Shown here in pieces: positions 24,045 through 37,500 of a stretch of DNA of 64,000 nucleotides (the first letter of the stretch is position 1; each line of letters begins with the position of its first letter). The notes beneath the pieces are model-generated. The model was not told the origin of the DNA, did not search any database, and saw only the letters and a list, made by a program, of their open reading frames with translations. The stretch covers positions 2,852,001-2,916,000 of the forward strand of contig NC_134026.1 in the NCBI RefSeq assembly GCF_964204645.1. The letters are read 5' to 3'. Position numbers and translations under genes: made by a program. This stretch comes from Tubulanus polymorphus (lineage: Eukaryota > Nemertea > Palaeonemertea > Tubulaniformes > Tubulanidae).

Positions 24045-25564
24045 TTGCCGTCTGGTGGACATTTACTTCAACGAGGATCCTCACCTTCTCTCATAACTAA
24101 CAAAGTTTTCTCGTGGTTTTAATTGATTTGTCATCTTTATTTATCCGTCAATAACTTGAAAACATATCTCGTATAAAAAATAACAATCGTTTAAACAAGA
24201 TATTTGTCGTTCTGTTGGAATTATCACGCTCGTTCAATGGAGTCTCACAGATGTCGGATCAACCTCAATGGAAATAGGAAGTGTGTCGATTTTGGTCAAG
24301 AATCTCGGAGTCGATGGATAAGGAGCCGGACCACAAGAATACGCCTTTGCCACGCCTTTTGATTTAAAAAGTGGGTTTCGTCCTCAATGAAGAATGCTTA
24401 AAGGATTCACTCAAGCTTCTGAAAGCTAGGTATTCAAAATGTAAATAGAATTCTAATATTAGCCGAAGAACTGACAAACCAATTAATGAAATGAGTTTGC
24501 CATCCAAAAACGAAGACCCTATGGATCTTTTATTTTGCGTATTAAGTCGCGCCATCGCGTTCTTAAACTCGGGTTCTCATATTCAGTTCCCATTCTTCAA
24601 ACACGTTGGGTTTTAAGAATAGTTAGCCGATGGCGTCGAATCTAATGTGAACATTCATTAACAGCTAGCGGACCCGGCTTAGTGACCACGTGACTTGCGA
24701 CAGCTCGACCTTTTTCGAAGATTTTGAATAAGAACAACAATCATGTGACATCATAAATGAAAAACCAATGCATAAAATCGAGTATTATAATTTCATTATT
24801 TATTTAGAATAATCTTAATGAAAACACTAATTTTTTTAAACTTTATTGAATTAATGTATGATTATATAATTTCGACAACAATGGCAATGTTAAAGGTTTC
24901 TCGCCCGCGTTTTGTGGCAGAGATCAGCAACAACATTGATGCTTTGAAATAATGAATACATTTCGTCCATATTTGTATAGCGGTTCATACTCGTGGTTAT
25001 CAATCAATTTCGAATTTTAGATGAATATCGATAAATACTGGATCAGCTTCTTAGTTTTCTTCCTGAATAGAAAGTGAAAACAAGTTACGGCCGACAATTT
25101 ATTGATGGAGGTTTGATGCTGATGCTGATGATGATGATGATTATGATGGAATTTTCTCCCTAAATCTATAGACATGTCAAGCCCTGGTTCCACAGAATTG
25201 AGTTCGATTTATTCTGAGACTAAATAAATCAAAGTGTAAATTCTCAAACGTAGAACTGGGCCCAGGGGTCCAGACTCGCTGAGAACTTACGAGTAATATA
25301 GATATCAACGAGCCTCAATATAATCTATGTTCATGTACTTCGTCATCTGTACACCCGAATGTGTAACATATGTTTCCACTCATGATACAAGCACCTCTCG
25401 TCAAATGAATACACCCGTCGTGAGAACCGGGTTTCGTAGTATGAACACTTACATCAAGTTTCTTGTTTTCAATTCGTCGATAAATATTGGTGAAACGTAT
25501 CGAATGATTTAGCAACATTTGTATGAGAAATGGTTAGATTAGTTAATCAAATTATACACACGAT
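24045..25564. other. Intergenic region between convergent genes
   Basis: It lies between the convergent 3' ends of the FkbM-type (+) and apolipophorin (-) genes. A short GATGCT/GATGAT trinucleotide repeat lies at about 25115-25145. Candidate minus-strand AATAAA hexamers for the apolipophorin mRNA occur at 25208-25213 and 24842-24847. No supported exon was found. Confidence 0.5.
25208..25213 (-). terminator. Candidate polyadenylation signal for apolipophorin
   Basis: An AATAAA on the minus strand about 350 bp after the proposed stop at 25565-25567. Others lie further on (24842-24847), so the true site is undecided. Confidence 0.3.
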
Positions 25565-28500
25565 TCAATATTGAATACTTGCTTCGAAACGAAACAGGTC
25601 AGCCCATGAATTTCGGTCTGGTGTCGAAATAGGACGTTTTACCACATGTGCCCTTTTGTCTAGAACATCCATCTGCCACTGAAATGATAATTTCCAAATC
25701 TCATTCGGATCGATGGAGTTCTGTTTAATCATATCTAATATACATGTATATAGAGTTTTGAGGAAGAAGAGTGCAGTGCCAAGCAAAAGCCACTAACCTT
25801 TTGTGGTTTCACCGAACATGGATGACAGACAGTTGTCATTATACCACTGTATCGTTCGCACGTACATTTCTGACATTGATCTGGTAAGTTTATCTTGGCA
25901 ACGTATTGGCCGAACACCTCTGCAACCCGTGTCTGCGATTCTAGTCGACCCTCTACAAACCTCTGACTGCTGAAAACGCTACCATGAGTATCGAGCGCGA
26001 TCTGTTCACATTTGTCGTCAATCGAAATCTTTGCTACGGACAAATCAGCGCTGTTAGCTGTGTAATATCCATGTCTTTCATATCCTTAAGTGAATTTAAA
26101 CAATTGAGATTTGAAACGAGAAAGATACCCAGGGATGCTTTTTCATTGAAAATTCATCAAAGCTTCGAGTAATAAGACTGAAATCGTATCACTTCTAGAT
26201 CAAACGAACTGTGTCCCTTTGAATTATTCTAGTATACTAAATAGGTCGACATGGGGCTCCAACAAAATTTTTAATGAGAAGAGGGTAAAGTTTCTAAAGT
26301 ATCGAACGCAATTCCTACCTATTGCGTTCAGTGCTTTTAACTTAGCACTTAGACTCGCTTCTTTAACCAGATGAAGTTCAATTCGTCTCTTCTTCAGCAT
26401 CCGTTCAACTTCCGGTATGTTCGCAGACGATGTGCGACAAATCCCTGCAGTGCTACTGCATGTCAATGCTACCAGAATCTTCGACGATGTCCCCCTCAGT
26501 GGCAGCTCTAATGCCTTTTTAACGGCAGACACGAGGTCAGTAGACTTCCCGGCCTTTTCAAGTTTTAATGCACCCGTTACAGCTGTCTTAAAATGATTTA
26601 CGGGAACTAGAAGACGTCCATCGATCGTATGGAACTGGGCAACGTCGTGTAGATTCACTCCACCATAACCAACAAGACCGTACATGTTATTTGTCATACC
26701 TGTCAGAAAGATATAAGAAATTCAAGAATATCCTGATAATTTCTGTTCCATTTGAGACCTATATGAAATGATTTTCTACAGAATTTAGAGGTTTCGAAAA
26801 AGTAATTTAGGATCTGGCTAATTCATGCACCCTAAGTGCGTTCAGATATTTCATATAGATCCTATATGAGCTCGAATGATTGTTTACCTTTGTGTTCAAG
26901 GGCTGTCTCAATTTGTTGAAGAATTACTGGTAATTTTGAAGCGATTTCCTTGTTGCAAGGTTTTTCTTCTACTACAAAAATGACGTCAGCCGACCGTACC
27001 AGGATGTCACTCATCGTTACGGTCTGTCCTTCATTTATCAACTGTCCAGTTTTTGATAAGCATTTATCTGAAAACGAGTTATACAGAGATAAACAATCGA
27101 TAACCAAGCGTAATCCGCGTTGTAACAATATTCTTCTAGAAATGTAGACTTACGACAGAATGGAGGCGATCTCAGCTTGACTTTTTGGGCGGCGCAATCT
27201 TTGACGTAGATCAAAGCCGATTTGCAAACCTTTGATTCGAGTTGATATCGTTCGAGGGTGGAGCCTGATTGTTTTTTGCACATTTGGCGATAAGGCTCTG
27301 CTTTGACCTGGAAAATATAAACATTCGGTCATATCAAACATTCGTGTGAATGATTAAGCCAATCCTAGTGACGTCACTTAAGGCTTCTAGAACTACGAAC
27401 TCGGGGGGTGTGAGTGTAGGGTATTCAATGAGTGTTCTTGTCATACATACCACACCGAAACAAGGTTTGAAAATAGATGATTTGCTCTCGAAAAGATGTT
27501 CGCACATTTGATCAGCTTCCCTGTTCTTGATCAATGAAGATCTTTGCAAGGCAACATTTCCGTCGTTTTCGCATCTATTCGCCACTTGCCAGCTGCTCAG
27601 TAGCGTTTCCAGGTTTTTAGTAACGCGACCGTCCGGTGTCATTAGTTCGTTGTTCTGTTCGTTGTCGAATGTGCCCATCAGTCCGGCTGTGCGCCCGTGA
27701 TATAGCGCCGATATCGATACAGTACACGAATCGTGAGCCGTATCACACGAAACTGATAATCCTCGCTTCTTGTTTTCTACCACGACATTCGCTCCACGAC
27801 GTTCGACGACGCTTTCGCCCAGGTAAATGGGTAGATCCTTCACGCGTCCGTCAACTGCAACCTGAAATACAGCAAACCGCAGGGTTCACTCTACAGTCTC
27901 ACGGCTGAATATTTCAATGCGATTTTGGCAATTATAACTAGATTGTCATAAAGCAACGTATTAACTATATTTGTTTAAGATTACTTACTTTATAATCCGG
28001 TTTGATCAGTATATCTTTTTGGTCAATTTTGATTTCGAGAGAAACTTTCCTCTGGCTAGGCGAGTTGTTATCATAGTTAACGAACACTGCGAACTGACCG
28101 TTTGCGAAATCTTTAGCCAAAACGTAGCTGCATTTACCGGCTAGTTCATAGTATTTCTTGTCGAAAGTGATGAAATGCTGATTGCCGATAAGCGATGCTT
28201 GAGCTGTACACCAAAAAAGAAGTGTGGATTGATGACACTAATCGAAAAAAAAGTTTTTCGGTGACAACTTCAAATAATCTAGAAAAAGGGATGCACCTGT
28301 GAATGCTGGTAGTAGTATTGTAGGGCGATGTAAACCATTCATTAAGTTATTGCCAGTCTCGATGATCCTATCCAATATTCCCCTCGTCCAGTAGTAATAG
28401 TCGGCCAACTCCTCTAATGGCGCCTTCAGGTCTTTGAGCGACTTCACGCGTATCGGCAAACCAATCTGCATTACTAGCTCACCGGATTCGTAATTTGATG

Positions 28501-31500
28501 ATAGAATCTTCGTTTTGTCCAGTTTCAGAGCCTCTTTTACCGATTGTGCTAGCGTCGATTTTATCAGGCTAATGGGATCATCAGGAAGACCGAGGAATTT
28601 CAGTGAGCTGGTCACCTATAAATATAACCAGAGCAAGTGTTATTGGACAAGATCCGGTTAGCGTTAATCAATATACACACAACTTACGCCAAATTTCAAA
28701 GTAGCAAGGACTTGATATTTCTCTTCCTGGAGTCTTAGGACTTCCACTAAAGTGGCCATATACGAATGCGATATTGGCTTCGGGCGATGCAAGTAGTTGG
28801 TTAATGTTGACCATCTCGACTGTGCGTTATTTCTTCCCAGTAGATCTTTAAAATCAATAGATATTCTCATGAAAATAGAACGGGATATGCAAAACGTAGG
28901 CATTATGATGTGAAGAGCATTTCACTCACTGTTATATTTCTGGGAAACAGTGTTTTCAAGCGTAGTCATCATATTTTTGACCGCTTGCATTTTTGAACTA
29001 CGGCGCATTTTCGAAATTTGCCAAGCAATTCTCTGAAATATTAATGGCAATATCGTCATCTTTTATCTTTTTAAATAACTTGATGAAAGGTCACCGAGTT
29101 CTGTACCTGATAAGCAACAGAGACTGTATCCATTGACCAATGGTTTACGTTAGAAATTCTGCTGAAGATCGATTCGAGTTTCGAGGAAATTTTCCATCGG
29201 AGTTGCAGATATTGGTAGTAGGTCGGTTGCATGGCAATCATGATCCTTTCCATTGCTTCCATAGCCATCAAATGCGCCCGCAGTCTGACTATTTCAATAC
29301 GGTCACCTAGACTTCGTCTTGCGATCAGATATTTCTCTCTAGAATAAATACATCACATCGATTCTGTGAATAGGATATTTGACAATGATAAGTAAGCTAT
29401 ATGTAACTGATCATATCGACCCAGGTTATGGTTAATATCCAAAATATTTAGAACTGTGGACTTTTGACGTAAATCTGAATGAAGAGTAGTCAATTTACCT
29501 GATCCAGCCGTAGTTACTCAGGTAATGCTGTTTTAATGACGATGCGATCGCTTCTATTTCTGGCCCATACAATTCTTTGTATTCTGGTAGATCCGATTTC
29601 AGCTGCGAAACCTAAAACGTTTCAGTTTTAAACAATATTTCTTTGTCTGACGATTTTATGAGCAGTCGTCGTTTTGATGAATTATTCTACTTACCTTATC
29701 GCTGAGTTCCTGGCCGATTGTCTGGGAAATGCTGTAAATCTTAGATCTCTTTTGGTTGATTTCATTAAGAAGCATCTGCACCAAATAAAAAGCAATTTTG
29801 ATATATCCTTCGTCCATTCTAAAGAGGTTAGCTCAATTGGTCGGTATTTTACCTGGATTTTGTTGATCGTATGCTGTTTCCAATGTATTCGCGACTTGAG
29901 AATATGATCTGTGACCAATTCCAACGAAACTAAAGCGTCGCTTGATCGCCGTACCTTATCCTGATGCGATACTTCTATTTTCACTAATTTATCATTGACG
30001 TATCCAACGAAAACCTGGACCAACTCTTCCAAATCTAGAAGATATATACGCGCATCCTGATTAAGATTCGATACGGAAATGTGTGCACGTAATTCTCTTT
30101 TCAACCTACCGTGGATATTGGTGCTGATTTTCAGGTCAACGTTAAGAGCCTTCGGGTTAATGATGATATCGCTCTTGAAGTGTTTGTCACCGATCACCGT
30201 GACTGCAGTTAGTTCGCTGATCTCAGTGGTAGAAAGTGGCTGAGCCAATTTCACATCGGTTCGCATGCATTTCAGTGGTGACAGATACTAATATGAATAA
30301 AAGTTTGATGTGAGCTTAGTGAGCTTAATTAATTCAGAAAGACAGAGTACTATTGAATCTTAAGATGTAAAACATTTTGAAAAGCACAGAGAGAGAGAGA
30401 GGCGTATGCTCTAATACTATATGAAATACATTTCTCTGCAATGAGCGGTAAATACCTGTAAAGTGACAACCCTTGAATTGCTATCTAAAGCACCGTACAC
30501 GTAGTTTGTCTGCATCTGGCCGTTGGACATTTTGTAGTAAGATAAGAATCCAGCTGATGGTCGAATTGACGAGAAAACTATATGCGTTGATATAGCAAGA
30601 TCCAGCTTGCTTCTCGGGTGTTTAACGACGGCGCTTATAGTATAGTTCTGTGCATCGTTTGCGATACGAATTATCTTCAGTTCAACACTTGCAGTGAAGG
30701 ATGGATTTTTCGGAGCACCGATTTCAGTTTGGAAAACAATTTCTTTCTCCGTGTCCAACATGCTGCGTCTGACCTTAAATACGAAAAAAGATCGATTCCA
30801 AATTACTTCAGTATATCAGTGGGAAATATCATTCAAATTTGTGAAAACCAACCTGTTTGTCAGCTACTCTCCTTTCAATCATCATTTTCCAAACTCGTTC
30901 TTCGTTGATCATATAAACGCTATCGATAATGATTGAAGACCATTGTGAATTCTTTTTTAACCGCATCTCAAAACTTCTCTTGGCAATGTTAACTTTAATC
31001 ACAGCTTCCCCGCTTCTTCGCGTGTAAGTTATTGCTAAATCCTTCTTAGCATTCACATCGCTTTTCTCCCTGGTTATTTCAATCACACGTTGGACTTTGT
31101 TTGCGTCCTTTTCCGATGTAATTTCGACTGTGACCGGTTTCATTGTACTTCCAAATCGTCCGTACACTTTCAAATGTTGTTTCCATCCCGAAGTGGTGGC
31201 TTCAATGTCCAATGTTGTTGCCGCGGACATTTTAGTATTGCGAATAGTAACATCGGTGTTAAGCGTTGTGACCATCCTTTCGTTACTAGGCTTCACCGTA
31301 TCAAGAGTTACGAGTGCTAAAACTTTCACCGGCGTTTCAATGTCGAGTTTTACATTCCAGCTTGGTTTTTCAATTTTTTTCTTGATCTCAATGTTAGACG
31401 ACCAAATGTTCTTGCGGTTGTGATTTACGGTCATGACATTTTTGAAAATGCCGGCGTTACAGTGTAAAATATGCTGTCCAACAAACTTCAGGTTTCCTAT

Positions 31501-34500
31501 CAGTGGACAATTACTGATGGCAATTAGACCAACCTTCATATCAATGTCTGTAAACTTCGTTCCTGACATCTTGTATGCAATTCTATATGTATCTGTTTTA
31601 CTAGCTCCATACTTCATGATGACTTTGTATCCAGCCATACTTTCTACTGTATCTCTACTGATCTCAAATCGCACATTTTGCAGACCGGTAAACGTCGTCT
31701 TTACCTCGGCAAATATTCCACGATCGAATGCAATCGGAGTTCTAAACATCAAAGGAATGATGTTAGTTGATATTTCGGCTATTTTTTCACCGTTGTATGT
31801 GGCTTCGATGTGTCTCTTTTCTTCGCCAACTTTGCTGTATTTTACTACAGCTTCAGTTAAAAATTTCTTAAACCAAGGCAACAAGTTCTTTATGCTTACA
31901 CTGGCCTCACCATGTATGCAGCGGCCTTCAATGTTCAGGAGTTTATCAGCATTGAAAGTCATTTCCGTCAGCAGTTCGTATTTCCTTTCATTCCAGTTAG
32001 CCTCCCAGTTTACCTTTGTTTCTGCCGACCAAGTTGGCATCAACTTCACTGACATCTCGGCGTTAAATCTTGTCCAACTAATGCTTGTCATTCGGGCTGA
32101 TGCTTGAATGTTTTCATATCCTTTCAATGGCGTTAAAATACTGACCTCGTACACGGCTCCACTGTCGTGGTTCCAGGTTGTCCTGATTTGGTAACGTCGT
32201 GCCACTATATTTGGCCTTCGTGTTGTGAGTGCTACATTAAGTCCACTTGCTTTATCGGCTTCGAGAGTGAATTCGTAAGCTATACGATCTATCAAATCAA
32301 TATTTATCGCAGATGATGGTTTCGCAGATGATAATTTCTGTTGCAGATTGAATACGAGCCCCCTATAGTTCTTCCATGGAGTCTGTATCTTGATAAGCAC
32401 TGACATATCTTTTAAGGAGACTACCTTGTAGTGAGCAACCAACGATACTCGTTTTGATAAACCATAAGCTACATTCGCTTCAATGGAGACTTTCTTGTCG
32501 TTAGTTTGACTAATCGTTGCGTCGAATGTGGTCATACGCATATTTTTGAACGGGGTCTCCAGAACCATTGCGACTCTTAAATTTTCTCGTAGGTCAATAT
32601 CAGCACTCATAGATAACTTGTCAAGAATAGGGATAATTCTGAACTCCATGCTGGCCTGTAACTTATGGAATTGGCTGTCGTCAAATTTCATTTCAGCGGA
32701 GATCATCTTCGCATTATGGTAAGGCGTAACTATTTTGATGCTCACGGATGCAGATGGGGTAACCTGCTGATTCATATCAATGCGTATCTTATCGAATATG
32801 GGCAACCATTGTATCGTAAGATCGCCATCAAATTGATCAGCTTTGGATTCCGATCCGATTTCGAAGTGGACAAGCTTGATGTACGAAAGTGGAGTCCGCA
32901 GGAGAACTTTGATCCTTCGACTTGGTGAAACATACAGATTTGAACTGATGATGTTTTCTTTGTTTACGTCATTGATTGAAATATCGATCTTGTAATCTCC
33001 TTCGATGTTCTTTGAAATGAAAGATCCTTGTAGATATCTGAAGCTTTCGATCGGTGTGCGAATACTGGCATCGACGACGCTGTTATCCCAGCTTAGATGA
33101 TTCACATTGGCTACTATTTGTACCCTATTTTCAGGTCGACGCCATTTTCCAACTATCTCTACGGCTGAAATTCGCTGTTGCTGATAGTCAACCTTTACTC
33201 TGACTCCCATAATCTGGTATTCCTCGTATGGCGTGGTTACCTCGATAGATGCCTCACGTGCAACATTTATCTGGTTGTTGAATTTGCCTACGACAGTGAT
33301 TGTCTTCGATTCGCCATAATTTACGTGTCCTTCGATGCCGTACATGTTCGGATGCGAAGATTGAATTTTTGCGCTCAGCGAGTACCTTGGTTCTGGAAGT
33401 AAAGTTCCTGCAACCAGTCCACTCAACGCAAACGCTTCTCCTTCTGGTGTGTTCCTCGCCACTTTTGCATTGATATCTAAAGTCTTCGCTTTGACAACGA
33501 TGGATGAATCTAATTCGACCTCTGATTTGCTCGTCTGCAATTTGACCGTCGTCGATAGAGGAATGAGATAGTACAGACCCCCTATTGAGGACAGGGTGAT
33601 CTTATCTTCACGCACTCCCGCTCTTTTTTCTACGTCATGCGCTATGTTCAACAGCGCCCCCTTTCGGTTATTGATCTCCAAACCAGCAGACGACTCGATC
33701 TGGCCTTCCTTACGACGATACAATTTCACATTAATGCTTTCAAGTTCAGGCAAAGAACTTTTCAAAGTAGCAGTCAATCCCATTTCACTATTGCCTAAGT
33801 TATTTACACTTTTAAGGGTAGCTATGTTGTACTCCATATAGTGACTTATCTTCCTCGCGGTATATTCCATGCGTCCTGAAAGTCTCTCTCCAGTCGCTTC
33901 TCGAATGTGGTTAATACTCGCTTCAATCTTGTAAACCTTCACACCATCGCGTTTTCCCTCAACCATTCCCGATACCTTTCCGCCTTGAAATCTGCTTATT
34001 GCTGTGAACTGCTCAGTTCGGCGGGTATTCCATATCGTGCTGCTAAAATCTGAATTCCATGGCCGGCTGAAGTCGGTCTTATAGTAGAACCCTAGACCCC
34101 AACTCTTTTCCGGATATCGTGCAACGTCATCGAAAAATTTCAATTCGTTTCTACTTTCGCTCCAATGATCCCTCATCATTGATTGAAATTCGGCCTTGAA
34201 ACGACGATTTTCTCGATACGACCAGCTGAAATCGATCTTCGTATTCCATCCACCGGCATACGGGTTGATACTGCTTCCAATGAGAAAATCGTGCGTTTCA
34301 TCGTCAATGATCGCCCTTCCTCTGATTTTGGTATTTCTCAGCTCCGGTTCTATGGTGGCTTCGATGCTGGCCTTGTGCTCTTTACTGTTGTGAAACGAGT
34401 AAACATTCGACACGACATGTTTCAGATTTGAGGTTGGGTCGTCGCGAATATTTGTAACGAATTCAAGTCGCTTCACGCCTTCAGCTGCCCAAAGAAATAA

Positions 34501-37500
34501 TAATGGCGAATACAAAGATCAAGAAATGAATATGGAAGAACTAGATTCTGCATTCATAATTGGTAGCGCATAATTCGAATACGCCTTAATGATATTTCAG
34601 TTTTTACCGAGAAATGTTTTAAAAAGACTCGTCATAATCTACGGAAAAACAGCTTACCGATTATCTTTAACCTGTGCATCATCTCTCCGCGGCTAACTTC
34701 ACTCATTTCAGCTTCGAATGAATGTGTCCATTTGAACAGATCAATGTCGACTTTCACTGATTTTCTATATTCAGGAACGGCTTGGATGATGCTCTTTGCA
34801 GCAATGCGCAACATATTTTTCTTGTTATCTTTTAATTGGCCGAAAGCCGAAAACGAATTGCCCTCTCGTTCGAGCTCTATATCTAAAGTTACGTCAGCCC
34901 TCTGAAATGAAAAAGCACTCCACTCTGAATTGAAAATCGGTCCCGTGATGTATTATCCTTGTGATATCATAAACCCATTCAGTAAAATGTTATACAATAC
35001 CCACCAGTATTAGTTCACTTGAAGCATATCCAAGTTTTTTTATGACATTTCAGATACCAATCACGTCACGTTTACTAATGAGTTTTGCATATTTTGAAAC
35101 GGGGCTTTTTAAAGATATGTTAATGTGTAATCTCTATTGGCCTTAAATGGGCGCTTACCGACTTAGGATTAAGCAAAGCCGCCTTGAAAATAACTTTTTC
35201 GGCCGGATCAACACTGTTCCACGCCATACGTGGTCTCTCGACGCCGACTCTGAATGCAAATTGCTTCTTTGGATCAGTCAGATCAGTGCCGTATCGTAGT
35301 TTCATGTCGTAGGTGTTGGGTAGAGGGATATTAATTCGATCGTCCTTCTTTGTCGTGAATTCGCCGTGGAAATTGTATTCTGGGAAGTTCGTTGTTTCAA
35401 GTGCGCTATACAGATATAAAAATCGTAATGATGAAATTGTTTTGTCTTTTAGCCGATTCGATGTCAGTTGGTGACATATCCAAGAATTTCCGACTATTCT
35501 GATTATCACAAAAATGCGGCTTATTTTTTCGTTTTACTTACACGTTCGCATACTTTCTCTTGATACCATTGGCCTCGGTTGTCTCGCGTAACTTAGTGTT
35601 AAATACCATGCGTTCTGATTTTCTATAATTCTTCAGTTTGTATACAACCTCGTGCCGTGACGTCACCCCAACGTTATTCCACTCCTGGAATCCGTCCCAG
35701 TGGAACGTGAGTATGGATGATTGGATGTTGAGCTTGATATCGGTTCGGCTGACTGGTAACCCTCTGGTCTTTAATTCACCTGAAGATTATATCCGAATTC
35801 ATGAATGAGTGCTTTACGGAGACACAAGGCATTGTCAAATTCATCTTTTTACGTTATCGATGCAAAATTACCCATTCATCCGGCTCTTACCTGCAAGGAT
35901 TATTGGTTTTTCATAGACATTTTCAGCCTGTAACTGTACACCCCAGTGTCCCTTGTGGTCGTTCCTGGTCAAAGCTCCTGACACTTGAATCGGTGGTCGC
36001 CCCGGTCTTTTGAGTAGGAAAGTCGGTTGTACACTCAGCACGCCTGGAAGGGAGTTCTGGTAAGCTAGTGATGCAATGATAGCGTAATCCTGTCGATCCA
36101 AGGTCAATGAACCACTCAGTCCGTATTCTGATTTTTCCGCATTGAGTTTTCCTAGAAGAGTAAATAAAATTCATTTCACATGATTCCAGATTAAGTCTAG
36201 AATAATTCGATATCAAACTTGTCTATTCTTACCTAGTTTTCCTTCGAGTCTCATTTGTCTCCAAGGTGATCTCAATTTTAGCGTCATTTCGGTGTTTTTC
36301 ATGTCACGTGGTTTGAAGATGAATTCTCCCGACATATGACGGTCCACACGTGAACCCGGGGTGTCAAACTTGAACATGGCTACATAGTCTCTGTACGACT
36401 GTTCGGCAACACGAGTCTGAAAGCAAATATCGAAGAGAACGTTACAACATTCCAAAGTGGGTTAGGCATCTTTAAGCAATGATTGAGACAGTACTAGCGT
36501 GCCTTGTGAGACTGTACTTTAGCATGAAGGACATATTGGTCAAACGAGTCGGTTTTCTCAAGCGTTATCTTAAAACTAGCTGGACCGCTTAATGGGAAGC
36601 CTGGTTGCCCGGGTTGTGTTAAAGATGGTATTTCTGCTCGCGCGCAAAGTCTGACTCCTAGAGCACTTCCCAATGAGTTCGGTGTACATTTTGACATAGT
36701 TGTTGTCTGTTGGGTATCTGGGGTACTCAAGTCTTCGATCTCTCTCTCGCGATGAATGACAAATAATTTCGACCTGAAAAAAATCCAATCATTGTGAATT
36801 TGTATCTATTCTGATTTTAGATCGTTAACATCTGTCTTTTTCATCAACACATTGGAGATTGTTGGATGGAAAATATGTCATATCATCATTTACGATTTAT
36901 ATCTTGCTTACTTGGCATCGAGAATTTCCATCGACTCTTTTGGCAGATCTAAGCTCATGTCGAGAATTTGACCGTCCTTCAGGCTGAATTTAGCCTTAAC
37001 CTCCGTGCTGCTGTGTAAGGTCGTCAGCATTTTCAGGCCACTCTTCGTGTAGAATGCATCAAGTGACATCGTACTTTCGATGGCTACAGCACCACTAGAA
37101 GAACAAACGTTCTGGTGTAGCACTTTGATATTTCCAAAAGTGAAATTTCAGATCAAAATAATTTCAAAGGATTTTAGATTCTGCCATTCGTGTTGTTTCA
37201 GTGCTCGATTGATAAATAATGTGACTGATTTTCTAACCTTGGTGCAACGTGAGCTTCAAGTTCAGCGGATTTGCTCAAGATGTGACTGACATCAACTTTG
37301 CCCGAAATCTAAATAAGTGCAGAAGACATAAATACGGCATTGAAACTGGAATTACCAATATGCTCAGTGAAATATCGATAGATGAACTGAAACTGAAATC
37401 AAACGTTTATTGGGATTCGAACCTTTGTGCGCATTGACATTGTACCATCAACGTTTAGACGCAGAGGTAACCCTGTGATTGTAGGTACAACCAATGATGC

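Noticed and set aside
31433-32107. A 224-codon + strand open frame
   Set aside because: It is antisense to exon 20 of apolipophorin, whose frame is continuous with family features; this one is a hydrophobic shadow without motifs.
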